A stretch of DNA of 5,701 nt from CG2-30-40-21 sp043806395 (GCA_043806395.1 JAZDHC010000204.1:1-5701), one strand, 5' to 3'. Positions 1 to 5,560 are shown, counted from the stretch's first letter. Program-made: numbers and translations. The notes: a model not told the origin generated them from the letters alone.

Positions 1-231
1 AACATATTGTATGCATCTTATGGCCAAATGCCTATTCCGTAACAGCCTGTCGAAGAAACACTACAGCACCCAAAACCACAAATCAGGGCATATTCTGCCT
101 GGGCATTAGGCAGGATTGGTGGAGAAAGGGCAAAAGCGATACTCGAAAGAGCATTATCAAAGGAACAAAAACCAAAGGTTATCAAGGAGATAAACGATGC
201 ACTCGGTAGATATATCCGAGATACAATGTAA
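1..231 (+). pseudogene. Broken C-terminal fragment of a HEAT-repeat protein, probably QueG-like
   Basis: The frame from 43 to the TAA at 229-231 is open but has no usable start codon. It reads as a HEAT/PBS-lyase-like repeat: PQIRAYSAWALGRIGGERAK, then an AILERAL helix and a KEINDAL helix. This resembles the C-terminal HEAT region of epoxyqueuosine reductase (QueG), which makes the last step of queuosine in tRNA. Upstream, the same frame has a TAA at 40-42. Frame 3 (bases 3-50) instead reads HIVCILWPNAYSVTAC, which fits the preceding family pattern (RN..IALGN.....V..L) and joins in register with EETLQHP at base 52 if one base near 51 is surplus. So the gene looks frameshifted, either decayed or through a sequencing error. 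LWPN where LGN is expected may be a second lesion. The HEAT assignment is fairly firm; QueG is an inference from a short tail, and other HEAT proteins are possible. The iron-sulfur and cobalamin domains would lie outside the window. Confidence 0.55.
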
Positions 232-244
232 GTCAATTTTGACT
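231..244. repeat. Short inverted repeat at the end of the HEAT fragment
   Basis: AGTCAA (231-236) and TTGACT (239-244) are perfect inverted copies separated by TT, starting on the last base of the stop codon. As RNA this would form at most a 5-bp stem with a 4-base loop. No T-run follows, so it is not a standard terminator. It could be a small operator or chance. Confidence 0.3.
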
Positions 245-324
245 AAATCAAGAATCCCGGGGGTAGATTATGCTATCTGTCCCTATAAAATGAAGAGAGA
301 GGGTATTTTGGTAAAGTAAAAGAA

Positions 325-354
325 TTGATAGTTGGGTATTGTCAAGGATATAAT
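325..354 (+). promoter_or_regulatory. Candidate sigma70-type promoter
   Basis: A TTGATA -35 box (325-330, 5 of 6 consensus) is followed after 18 bases by a perfect TATAAT -10 box (349-354). Transcription would begin near base 361. The downstream stretch has no recognisable gene, only a 58-codon frame starting with ATG at 362. In AT-rich DNA such boxes arise by chance, but the match is good and a terminator-like hairpin lies about 200 bases downstream. No experimental support is visible. Confidence 0.4.
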
Positions 355-360
355 ATTGCT

Positions 361-592
361 TATGAATCCTGTTTTTAATCTTGACAAAGGGGCGTATCCT
401 GAGGAGAAAATGAGGACGGTTTATGCAAATTCTTATTGTTCTGATAGTTATGAATTAATATTACATAAGCAAAAACTAAGTCATGTAGTAGAAAATTTCT
501 ACATAAACATATTTTATTTGCAACTCTTTGACTAACAAAAGGTTTCATAAGCTGTCCCCTGTTCTGCTCCGGAACACAGGTCGAATTTTTTT
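361..592 (+). other. Candidate short transcript or tiny leaderless ORF in a gene-free stretch
   Basis: This region lies between the promoter at 325-354 and the hairpin/T-run at 558-592, so a transcript of about 230 bases is conceivable. It contains one frame, ATG at 362 to a stop at 536-538 (58 codons), which could extend upstream to a TTG at 332. The predicted peptide begins MNPVFNLDKGAYPEEKMRTV, has no family I recognise, no signal peptide and no membrane segment, and ends in an aromatic-rich tail. No Shine-Dalgarno sequence sits at a useful distance: AAGGA at 344-348 is 13 bases from ATG 362 and lies upstream of the predicted transcript start. It could be a small RNA, a leaderless micro-gene, a relic or nothing. 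The rest of 232-694 shows no other gene. Confidence 0.2.
558..592 (+). terminator. Weak rho-independent terminator-like hairpin
   Basis: GTTC (561-564) pairs with GAAC (572-575), and CCT (558-560) pairs with AGG (578-580) across a two-base bulge. Alternatively CCTGT (558-562) pairs with ACAGG (576-580). Seven T residues follow at 586-592. The five-base gap between stem and T-run and the imperfect stem make it weaker than a classical terminator. It would end any transcript entering from upstream just before the promoter of the transketolase operon. Confidence 0.35.
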
Positions 593-614
593 ATTGAACA
601 CAATCACTTTCTCC

Positions 615-643
615 TTGCAATTTTTGATATTTTCTGGTATACT
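615..643 (+). promoter_or_regulatory. Extended -10 promoter upstream of the transketolase-ftsEX-envC operon
   Basis: TTGCAA (615-620, 4 of 6 to the -35 consensus) is followed after exactly 17 bases by TATACT (638-643, 5 of 6 to the -10 consensus). A TG at 635-636 is placed as in extended -10 promoters. The start of transcription would be near 650, leaving a leader of about 45 bases before the first start codon at 695. It is the best promoter candidate for the five downstream genes, as the later intergenic gaps show none as good. Confidence 0.55.
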
Positions 644-694
644 TATAAATTAAGGTGTAATGTCTATGATATTACAGTTCAAAGGGGAGTATAG

Positions 695-1507
695 ATGGAA
701 GATATTATTAATCTCAAGGAACGGGCAAAAGAAGTAAGAAGGCTTGTTATCAATATGATTACTGAGGCAAATTCAGGTCATCCTGGTGGCTCGCTTTCCA
801 TGACAGAGATAATCACAACCCTTTATTTTTCAATCATGAATCATTCTGCTACCAATCCAGCATGGGAAGAAAGGGATAGGTTTGTTCTTTCCAAGGGACA
901 TGCGTGTCCAGCTTTTTATGCTGTTTTATCTTTATGTGGATATTTTCCTGCATCAGAATTAATGAAATTAAGAAAACTGGGAAGCATTCTTCAAGGGCAT
1001 CCTGACTCAAAGGTAACCCCTGGCGTGGATTTTTCTACGGGCTCTTTAGGACAGGGGCTATCTGCGGCTTGTGGTATGGCTTTAGCTGGAAAGATTGATA
1101 AAAAGGATTATCGAGTTTATGCTATCATTGGTGATGGGGAAAGTCAGGAGGGGCAGATTTGGGAGGCAGCTATGTCTGCGTCCCATTTTAAGCTGGATAA
1201 TCTTTGTGCTTTTCTGGATTGCAATAAACTCCAGATTGATGGTAAGGTAGAGGATATAATGAATATCGAGCCTGTGGTTGATAAGTGGAAGGCTTTTGGA
1301 TGGAATACATTGCGAATTAATGGGCATTCGTTTGAAGAGATCATTGAGGCAATAGGGATTGCTCATAAAACCAAGGATAAGCCAACCATGATTGTGGCAG
1401 ATACGATTAAGGGTAAGTGTGTTTCCTTTATGGAGGGCAAGGTTTGTTTCCATGGGACAGCACCTACTCGCGAACAGGAACAGCAGGCTTTGAGGGAATT
1501 GGCATAA
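695..1507 (+). CDS. Transketolase, N-terminal (thiamine diphosphate-binding) subunit
   Basis: This is one half of a split transketolase, the cytoplasmic enzyme that moves two-carbon ketol units between sugar phosphates in the non-oxidative pentose phosphate pathway. The 270 residues match the usual length of the separate N-terminal subunit. Visible motifs are GHPGGSLS (28-35), SKGHACPAFYA (66-76), GHP (101-103), GSLGQGLS (116-123) and the thiamine diphosphate/metal motif that starts at GDG (146-148), continues through EGQIWEA (152-158) and ends near N177 and QIDG (180-183). Near the C-terminus FHG stands where most relatives have WHG. The start is backed by AAAGGGGAG at 681-689, five bases upstream, and the conserved family region begins soon after it. 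It must pair with the gene at 1623, which carries the pyrimidine-binding and C-terminal domains. It appears to be the first gene of the operon, behind the promoter at 615-643. Family assignment is secure; the exact sugar specificity is not shown. Confidence 0.95.
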   Translation: MEDIINLKERAKEVRRLVINMITEANSGHPGGSLSMTEIITTLYFSIMNHSATNPAWEERDRFVLSKGHACPAFYAVLSLCGYFPASELMKLRKLGSILQGHPDSKVTPGVDFSTGSLGQGLSAACGMALAGKIDKKDYRVYAIIGDGESQEGQIWEAAMSASHFKLDNLCAFLDCNKLQIDGKVEDIMNIEPVVDKWKAFGWNTLRINGHSFEEIIEAIGIAHKTKDKPTMIVADTIKGKCVSFMEGKVCFHGTAPTREQEQQALRELA

Positions 1508-1516
1508 AACAGGTAG

Positions 1517-1598
1517 ATAGGCTTATAGGCTTTTAGACTGTAGGAGAAAACAGATGGGTTGAGTGACTCTGAAATATGACTCATAACCTACAGCCTAA
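1517..1598. repeat. Degenerate CCTACAGCCTAA-type repeat in the gap between the transketolase genes
   Basis: The 115-base gap holds a perfect tandem 8-mer ATAGGCTT (1517-1524 and 1525-1532), directly followed by TTAGACTGTAGG (1533-1544). That 12-mer recurs inverted as CCTACAGCCTAA at 1587-1598 with one mismatch (11 of 12). Between the arms, TGAGT (1560-1564) and ACTCA (1579-1583) form a nested inverted repeat. The transcript could fold into a long-range hairpin between the two subunit genes. The same CCTACAGCCTAA word occurs in the ftsE-ftsX gap, so this is a dispersed element rather than a gene-specific structure. No T-run follows. Confidence 0.6.
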
Positions 1599-1622
1599 TC
1601 CCCCAATGAGGTAGGAGATACA

Positions 1623-2606
1623 ATGGCAGAAATGGTAGCTACAAGGGATGCTTATGGTAATGCATTAATAAAATTAGGCAAGATTTATCCTGATATGGTT
1701 GTGCTTGATGCAGATACATCATCCTCTACCAGAACTCAATGGTTTTCTAAGGAATTTCCGGAAAGGTTTTTTAACCTTGGTATTTCTGAGGCAAATATGA
1801 TAGGCTATGCAGCTGGTCTATCCACTTGCGGTAAAATACCAGTGGTTTCTACCTTTGCTTGTTTTGGAAGTGGCAGGGTCTATGATCAGGTAAAATTGTC
1901 GGTGTGCTGGCCAAAATTAAATGTAAAGATTATTGTTACCCATGCTGGTGTTTCTGTAGGAGAGGATGGGGCATCACATCAGGCTATAGATGATATTAAC
2001 CTGATGAGAGGATTGCCGAATATGACCGTGATTGTACCAGCTGATGGAATAGAAACAGAGAAAGCGGTTCAATACGCAATCCAGACTCGAGGACCCTTTT
2101 ATATCAGATTGGGGCGATTAAATCTTCCCCTTGTTTTTGATGATGCCTATGAATTTGTATTGGGAAAGGCATCTGTCTTAAGAGAAGGGAGGGATGTTAC
2201 AATTATTGCCTGTGGATTGATGGTCAATGAGTCTATTAAGGCAGCTCAAACATTGTCCAAGCAAGGGATTGAGGTCAGAATACTCAATGCTTCAAGCATT
2301 AAACCCATTGATAAACAAGCAATTATCCTTGCTGCAAAAGAAACCGGAGCGATTATTACGGTCGAGGAACATTCAATTATTGGTGGATTAGGAAGTGCTG
2401 TGGCTGAGGTATTATCAGAACACCTTCCAACACCAATGGAAAGGGTTGGAGTGAAGGATACCTTTGGTCAATCAGGGACACCAAAGGAGTTGTTAAAGGT
2501 TTTTGGATTGGATGATTCTGCTATTATTGAAGCAGTAATACGGGTGCTGGGAAGGAAGGCGGGGAGCAATTATGATTCAGATGCGTCATATCACCAAGGT
2601 ATATAA
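1623..2606 (+). CDS. Transketolase, C-terminal (pyrimidine-binding) subunit
   Basis: The partner of the upstream gene, supplying the PYR domain and C-terminal domain of the split transketolase. The PYR domain spans roughly residues 5-170 and contains NLGISEANMIGYAAGLS (51-67), whose E56 aligns with the glutamate that activates the aminopyrimidine ring of thiamine diphosphate. GVSVGEDGASHQ (109-120) is also a family hallmark. The C-terminal transketolase domain (about 185-310) includes VEEHSIIGGLGSAVAE (247-262). The start has AGGAG at 1613-1617 with five-base spacing. At 327 residues it is slightly longer than many relatives; the tail after about residue 310 (GRKAGSNYDSDASYHQGI) looks non-conserved, and its last residues are encoded by DNA that also starts ftsE. 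DXS-type synthase shares this fold, but the two-gene arrangement and the N-terminal partner support transketolase. Enzymatic activity needs both subunits. Confidence 0.95.
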   Translation: MAEMVATRDAYGNALIKLGKIYPDMVVLDADTSSSTRTQWFSKEFPERFFNLGISEANMIGYAAGLSTCGKIPVVSTFACFGSGRVYDQVKLSVCWPKLNVKIIVTHAGVSVGEDGASHQAIDDINLMRGLPNMTVIVPADGIETEKAVQYAIQTRGPFYIRLGRLNLPLVFDDAYEFVLGKASVLREGRDVTIIACGLMVNESIKAAQTLSKQGIEVRILNASSIKPIDKQAIILAAKETGAIITVEEHSIIGGLGSAVAEVLSEHLPTPMERVGVKDTFGQSGTPKELLKVFGLDDSAIIEAVIRVLGRKAGSNYDSDASYHQGI

Positions 2607-3225
2607 AAAAGGGATACATGCCTTAGAGGATATTAATGTAGAGATTGGACGGGGAGAAATGGTTTTTGTTACTGGACCATCCGGGTCAGGAAAAACTACC
2701 TTTCTGAAATTGATATACGCAGAGATAATAGCTACGACAGGGTTAATTTTTGTTGGCGGGAAAAATATCAGTAGTTTACCATTAAAAGAGGTGCCGTATC
2801 TTCGGAGACAAATCGGGGTAGTTTATCAGGATTTTAAGCTCTTATATCAAAAAACAGTATTTGAAAACATTGCCTTTGCCTTGCAGGTTATTGGTTTACC
2901 CTCAGCAGAGGTCTATAAGCGAACCATTAAGGTGTTAAATATTGTTGAATTAACGCATAAAAAAGATGCCTTTCCACACCAACTTTCCGGTGGAGAGCAA
3001 CAAAGGGTAGCTATTGCCAGAGCCATAGTCAATGATCCTGCCCTTATCCTTGCGGATGAACCTACGGGTAATTTAGATACAGATCTGGCCACAAATATCA
3101 TGAATTTTTTCATGGAGGCTAATCGTCAGGGAACAACCTTAGTTGTTGCTACCCATAACAAGGAAAATGCCCTGAAGATGGGGGCACATGTTATTCATCT
3201 GAACTCTGGCAGGATAGTTAAATAG
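2572..3225 (+). CDS. ftsE: Cell division ATP-binding protein FtsE
   Basis: Cytoplasmic ABC ATPase of the FtsEX complex, which sits at the division site and couples ATP hydrolysis to control of peptidoglycan hydrolases outside the membrane. All ATPase motifs are present: Walker A GPSGSGKT (35-42), Q-loop Q86, signature LSGGEQQR (138-145), Walker B LILADEP (158-164) with catalytic E163, D-loop NLDT (167-170) and switch H195. The 217 residues fit the short FtsE family, and the next gene is ftsX, which separates it from LolD- or MacB-type relatives. The start ATG has GGGGAG at 2561-2566, five bases upstream, inside the end of the transketolase gene; MIQMRHITKVY matches usual FtsE N-termini. An ATG at 2581 is a weaker alternative. 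The 35-base overlap with the upstream gene implies co-transcription and probably coupled translation. Unusually, ftsX follows only after 133 bases. Confidence 0.95.
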   Translation: MIQMRHITKVYKKGIHALEDINVEIGRGEMVFVTGPSGSGKTTFLKLIYAEIIATTGLIFVGGKNISSLPLKEVPYLRRQIGVVYQDFKLLYQKTVFENIAFALQVIGLPSAEVYKRTIKVLNIVELTHKKDAFPHQLSGGEQQRVAIARAIVNDPALILADEPTGNLDTDLATNIMNFFMEANRQGTTLVVATHNKENALKMGAHVIHLNSGRIVK

Positions 3226-3230
3226 TCTGA

Positions 3231-3317
3231 AGGCTGTTAGTTTGGAAGATGCGAACTGCATCAATAATTCTGTGTTTCTGTTTCTGATGCCCTACAGCCT
3301 AAACACCTACAGCCTGA
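3231..3317. repeat. CCTACAGCCT repeat cluster and small hairpin between ftsE and ftsX
   Basis: CCTACAGCCTAA (3291-3302) and CCTACAGCCTGA (3306-3317) are direct repeats at a 15-base period, and the core appears inverted as AGGCTGT at 3231-3237. Between them GATGC (3248-3252) and GCATC (3258-3262) make a perfect 5-bp stem with a GAACT loop. No T-run follows any of these, so termination is unlikely, but the RNA may be structured ahead of the ftsX start. The 12-mer is identical to the copy at 1587-1598 in the transketolase gap. This explains most of the unusually wide ftsE-ftsX spacer. Confidence 0.6.
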
Positions 3318-3358
3318 CTACCTGAGTAATTACAAATAGGCTAAGGAAGCATAGTGAT

Positions 3359-4276
3359 ATGATACGACCACAAAACTTTGGTTATTTTTTCAGGGAGGCA
3401 ATGACAAACTTCAAACGGGCAGGGACAATGACCTATGCCAGTATTGGGGTTATCACTGTTACCCTTTTTATTATGGGTATCTTTCTGTTATTGATTGTCA
3501 ATCTTCGTCTGGTTCAGGATACCTTGATTAAAAAGGCGTCTATCGTTGTTTACTTAAAGGATGATTTGCCAATTGAGACCATACAGTTTATTCAGACAAA
3601 TATTGGCAGGCAGGTTAATCAGGCAAGTCAAATAATATATGTCTCAAAACAAGATGCTCTGGAAGGATTTAAAAAGGAATTGAATTATCAGACGGATATT
3701 CTTTCCGGGATAAGCGGGAATCCATTGCCAGCCTATTTTGAGATAAGACTAACACCCTCAATCAGGTTTTCGTGGGAAGGATTGAAAAAAATTGCCTTAG
3801 CCATAGAAAAGATGGAAGGAATAGAAGGGGTGGATTATGGTCAAAAGGCAGTTGAGGTTATTACTACGATAACCGATGTGGTGAGAATGTTTATTATTGG
3901 TATAGGTTTTATTCTTGGACTTGCTACGCTGATTATTATTTCAAATACTATTGAGCTGGCCCTTTTTGCTCGGCAGGAAGAGATAGAAATAATGAGGTTG
4001 GTTGGTGCTACCCCATGGTTTATCAGATGCCCCTATCTCTTGGAAGGCATGATACATGGGTTGATAAGCGGAATATTATCTGTTGGATTATTATGGCTTG
4101 TTTATCGCTTTGGTTTGGTTAAAACCCTTGCGGAAAACCCTATATTTTTATTTTTACCACAAGTGAAATTTATATCATGGCAAGTTATAAGTATCTTGAT
4201 TGTAGCCAGTGGGTTTCTCGGATGTCTGGGAAGTTTGCTGTCTTTGCATTATTTTTTAAAATCTAACAGGGAATAA
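3359..4276 (+). CDS. ftsX: Cell division protein FtsX (permease-like membrane subunit)
   Basis: Inner-membrane partner of FtsE that passes the ATPase-driven movement across the membrane to a hydrolase activator. The 305 residues show the family topology: cytoplasmic N-terminus, TM1 at about 25-49, a large extracytoplasmic loop at about 50-172, then TM2 (174-198), TM3 (229-250) and TM4 (274-298). The cytoplasmic loop between TM2 and TM3 carries the conserved RQEEIEIMRLVGATPWFIR stretch (205-223), followed by PYLLEG. The large loop includes IVVYLKDD (62-69) and is the expected docking site for the EnvC-like protein encoded next. The start ATG has TAAGGA at 3342-3347, 11 bases away, longer than for its neighbours, so expression relative to ftsE may be reduced. 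It lies 133 bases after ftsE, and its stop is 34 bases before the next start. Family assignment is secure from topology, motif and context. Confidence 0.95.
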   Translation: MIRPQNFGYFFREAMTNFKRAGTMTYASIGVITVTLFIMGIFLLLIVNLRLVQDTLIKKASIVVYLKDDLPIETIQFIQTNIGRQVNQASQIIYVSKQDALEGFKKELNYQTDILSGISGNPLPAYFEIRLTPSIRFSWEGLKKIALAIEKMEGIEGVDYGQKAVEVITTITDVVRMFIIGIGFILGLATLIIISNTIELALFARQEEIEIMRLVGATPWFIRCPYLLEGMIHGLISGILSVGLLWLVYRFGLVKTLAENPIFLFLPQVKFISWQVISILIVASGFLGCLGSLLSLHYFLKSNRE

Positions 4277-4297
4277 GGGCAAATCTTGTACTGCCCT
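4276..4297 (+). other. Small stem-loop between ftsX and the envC-like gene
   Basis: AGGGCA (4276-4281) and TGCCCT (4292-4297) form a perfect 6-bp stem with a 10-base loop. It begins on the last base of the ftsX stop codon and ends where the TAAGGA ribosome binding site (4297-4302) of the next gene begins. No T-run follows, so it is not a terminator. It might protect the RNA end or modulate access to the ribosome binding site; it may also be chance. Confidence 0.35.
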
Positions 4298-4310
4298 AAG
4301 GAATAAAGGG

Positions 4311-5510
4311 ATGAAAATTCTAATCTTTACCTTATGCCTTTGTGCCTTTGTGCCTCCATGTCTTTGTGCAGCAGATGTATCTACGGAAAAGGAAAAGTTG
4401 TTAAAGATACAAAAAGAGTTGCGTCAAAAAAAGGCATTGTTGCAAGAGGTAGCAAAAAAGGAAAAAGGGGTAATAAATGAATTAGACAAGATAAACAGAC
4501 AGCTAAACCAGACACAAAGAAAGGTAGGTGAATTGGGAGGGGCAATAAATAAGACACAAAAAGAGATAATTCTTAAAAAAGAGGCGTTAATTAAGACTTA
4601 TTACAGCCTTTGTCAAAAACAGAGTCAATTGTCTCATAGATTGAGAGCTATATATAAATACAGAAAAAATGGTGTATTAGATGTCTTATGTTCTACTTCA
4701 AACCTTTCGGATATGTCAAAGCAGGTTTATTTTATGACCATGATTGCTCAAGCTGATAATACCTTGATCCGTGAAATAGAGCAACGAAAGGAGATGTTAA
4801 ATTGTCAGAAACAGGTGCTTCAGGAAAATCGTAAAAAGCTTTCAATTATTCAAAATGATTATAAGCAAGAATTCATTGTTCAGCAGAAACAAGAAAAGGG
4901 TTATCAAGGGCTGCTTTCTCTGGTACAGGAGGAGAAAAACCTTTATCGTCAGCAGGTGGCTCAACTCAATAATTCATCGTCAGAATTAACCTCATTAATC
5001 AAAAGATTAGAGGCACAGAAAAAGGCACAAGAAAAAGCACGGGCAGCAATGGTTGCTAAACGAAAACAAGAGGGTAAAGAACCAGAGAAAATACAAGAAA
5101 GATCCTATCCCGAAAAGGGAACTTTTTTCTGGCCAGTATCTGGCGGACAGATTATTAAGGGATTTGGGCAATATAAAAATCCGAAGTTTGATACCTTTGT
5201 GGTAAATAAGGGTATAGATATTTCAGCCCCTTCAGGACAAACGGTTACTGCCGTAAAATCTGGAAGTGTGGTTTATGCTGGTTGGTTTAAGGGATATGGG
5301 ATGCTGGTTATGGTTGATCATGGTAATGGTATCTACAGCCTTTATGCCCATCTGGCAAATATATCGGTAGGAAAGGGGCAAACAGTTAATACAGGCACTC
5401 CCCTTGGCACAGTAGGTGATACAGGTTTTACTACAGAACCGTGTTTGCATTTTGAGTTAAGGATTGATGGACAACCAGTTAATCCATCAGGATGGTTGAG
5501 ACGGGGATGA
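4311..5510 (+). CDS. envC: EnvC-like murein hydrolase activator (secreted coiled coil plus degenerate LytM/M23 domain)
   Basis: Predicted extracytoplasmic partner of FtsEX that switches on cell wall amidases during daughter-cell separation. Residues 1-20 form a signal peptide with a likely cut after LCA; no lipobox is evident. Residues about 24-250 are charged, Gln/Lys/Glu-rich coiled coil with a short helical interruption containing RLRAIYKYRKNGVLDVL (110-126), typical of EnvC/CwlO-type proteins. The LytM/M23 domain runs from about 272 to 396. Active relatives have HxxxD and HxH zinc sites. Here the first histidine is N299 (NKGID) and the first histidine of HLH is C378 (CLHFE), while D303, H347 and H380 remain. 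A lost zinc ligand suggests a non-catalytic activator, as in E. coli EnvC. Length (399) is close to E. coli EnvC. The start has TAAGGA at 4297-4302, eight bases away. Direct linkage to ftsEX supports the role; PcsB- or NlpD-type function is less likely. Confidence 0.88.
   Translation: MKILIFTLCLCAFVPPCLCAADVSTEKEKLLKIQKELRQKKALLQEVAKKEKGVINELDKINRQLNQTQRKVGELGGAINKTQKEIILKKEALIKTYYSLCQKQSQLSHRLRAIYKYRKNGVLDVLCSTSNLSDMSKQVYFMTMIAQADNTLIREIEQRKEMLNCQKQVLQENRKKLSIIQNDYKQEFIVQQKQEKGYQGLLSLVQEEKNLYRQQVAQLNNSSSELTSLIKRLEAQKKAQEKARAAMVAKRKQEGKEPEKIQERSYPEKGTFFWPVSGGQIIKGFGQYKNPKFDTFVVNKGIDISAPSGQTVTAVKSGSVVYAGWFKGYGMLVMVDHGNGIYSLYAHLANISVGKGQTVNTGTPLGTVGDTGFTTEPCLHFELRIDGQPVNPSGWLRRG
4337..4368. repeat. 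Tandem CCTTTGTG octamer inside the envC signal-peptide coding region
   Basis: CCTTTGTG occurs twice in perfect tandem (4337-4344, 4345-4352), followed by the diverged units CCTCCATG (4353-4360) and TCTTTGTG (4361-4368). A shorter CCTTATG precedes them at 4330-4336. Because eight is not a multiple of three, the unit is read in successive frames and gives the alternating residues LCLCAFVPPCLCA, which form the hydrophobic core and cleavage region of the signal peptide. From memory, words of this kind are common as intergenic repeats in some environmental bacterial genomes; that was not checked here. Confidence 0.65.
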
Positions 5511-5539
5511 TAAGGTTGACGAAGGTCAGGTGGTATCTA

Positions 5540-5560
5540 ACAATTGACAATTGACAATTG
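5540..5560. repeat. Tandem heptamer ACAATTG x3
   Basis: Three perfect consecutive copies of ACAATTG lie 29 bases after the envC stop. The unit contains the palindrome CAATTG. The junctions create two perfect TTGACA hexamers (5544-5549 and 5551-5556), identical to a -35 box, but no acceptable -10 box lies 16-18 bases beyond either. It resembles the short tandem heptamer repeats known from cyanobacteria and other genomes; it is probably a dispersed simple repeat. Confidence 0.7.

Noticed and set aside
18..236. Minus-strand open frame of 72 codons
   Set aside because: It lies antisense to the HEAT-repeat fragment, whose plus-strand translation shows clear family motifs; the reverse frame shows none.
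332..535. 67-codon plus-strand frame starting with TTG as a real gene
   Set aside because: No plausible ribosome binding site, no recognised family, and the TTG start lies upstream of the predicted transcription start. It is kept only as part of a speculative short transcript from 361.
1082..1453. Minus-strand open frame of 123 codons
   Set aside because: It is antisense to the conserved thiamine diphosphate motif region of transketolase and shows no recognisable domain or ribosome binding site.
3291..3317. CRISPR-like array from the repeated CCTACAGCCT word
   Set aside because: Only two adjacent copies with a 3-base spacer, a unit of about 12 bases and no cas genes; it fits a dispersed short repeat.
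4317..4370. Lipoprotein signal peptide (several cysteines in the EnvC N-terminus)
   Set aside because: None of the cysteines is preceded by an L-[AS]-[GA]-type lipobox; the region fits an ordinary signal peptide cut after LCA.
5311..5450. Active M23 endopeptidase call for the EnvC-like protein
   Set aside because: H347 and H380 are present, but the HxxxD histidine is N299 and the HxH first histidine is C378, so a catalytic zinc site is unlikely.
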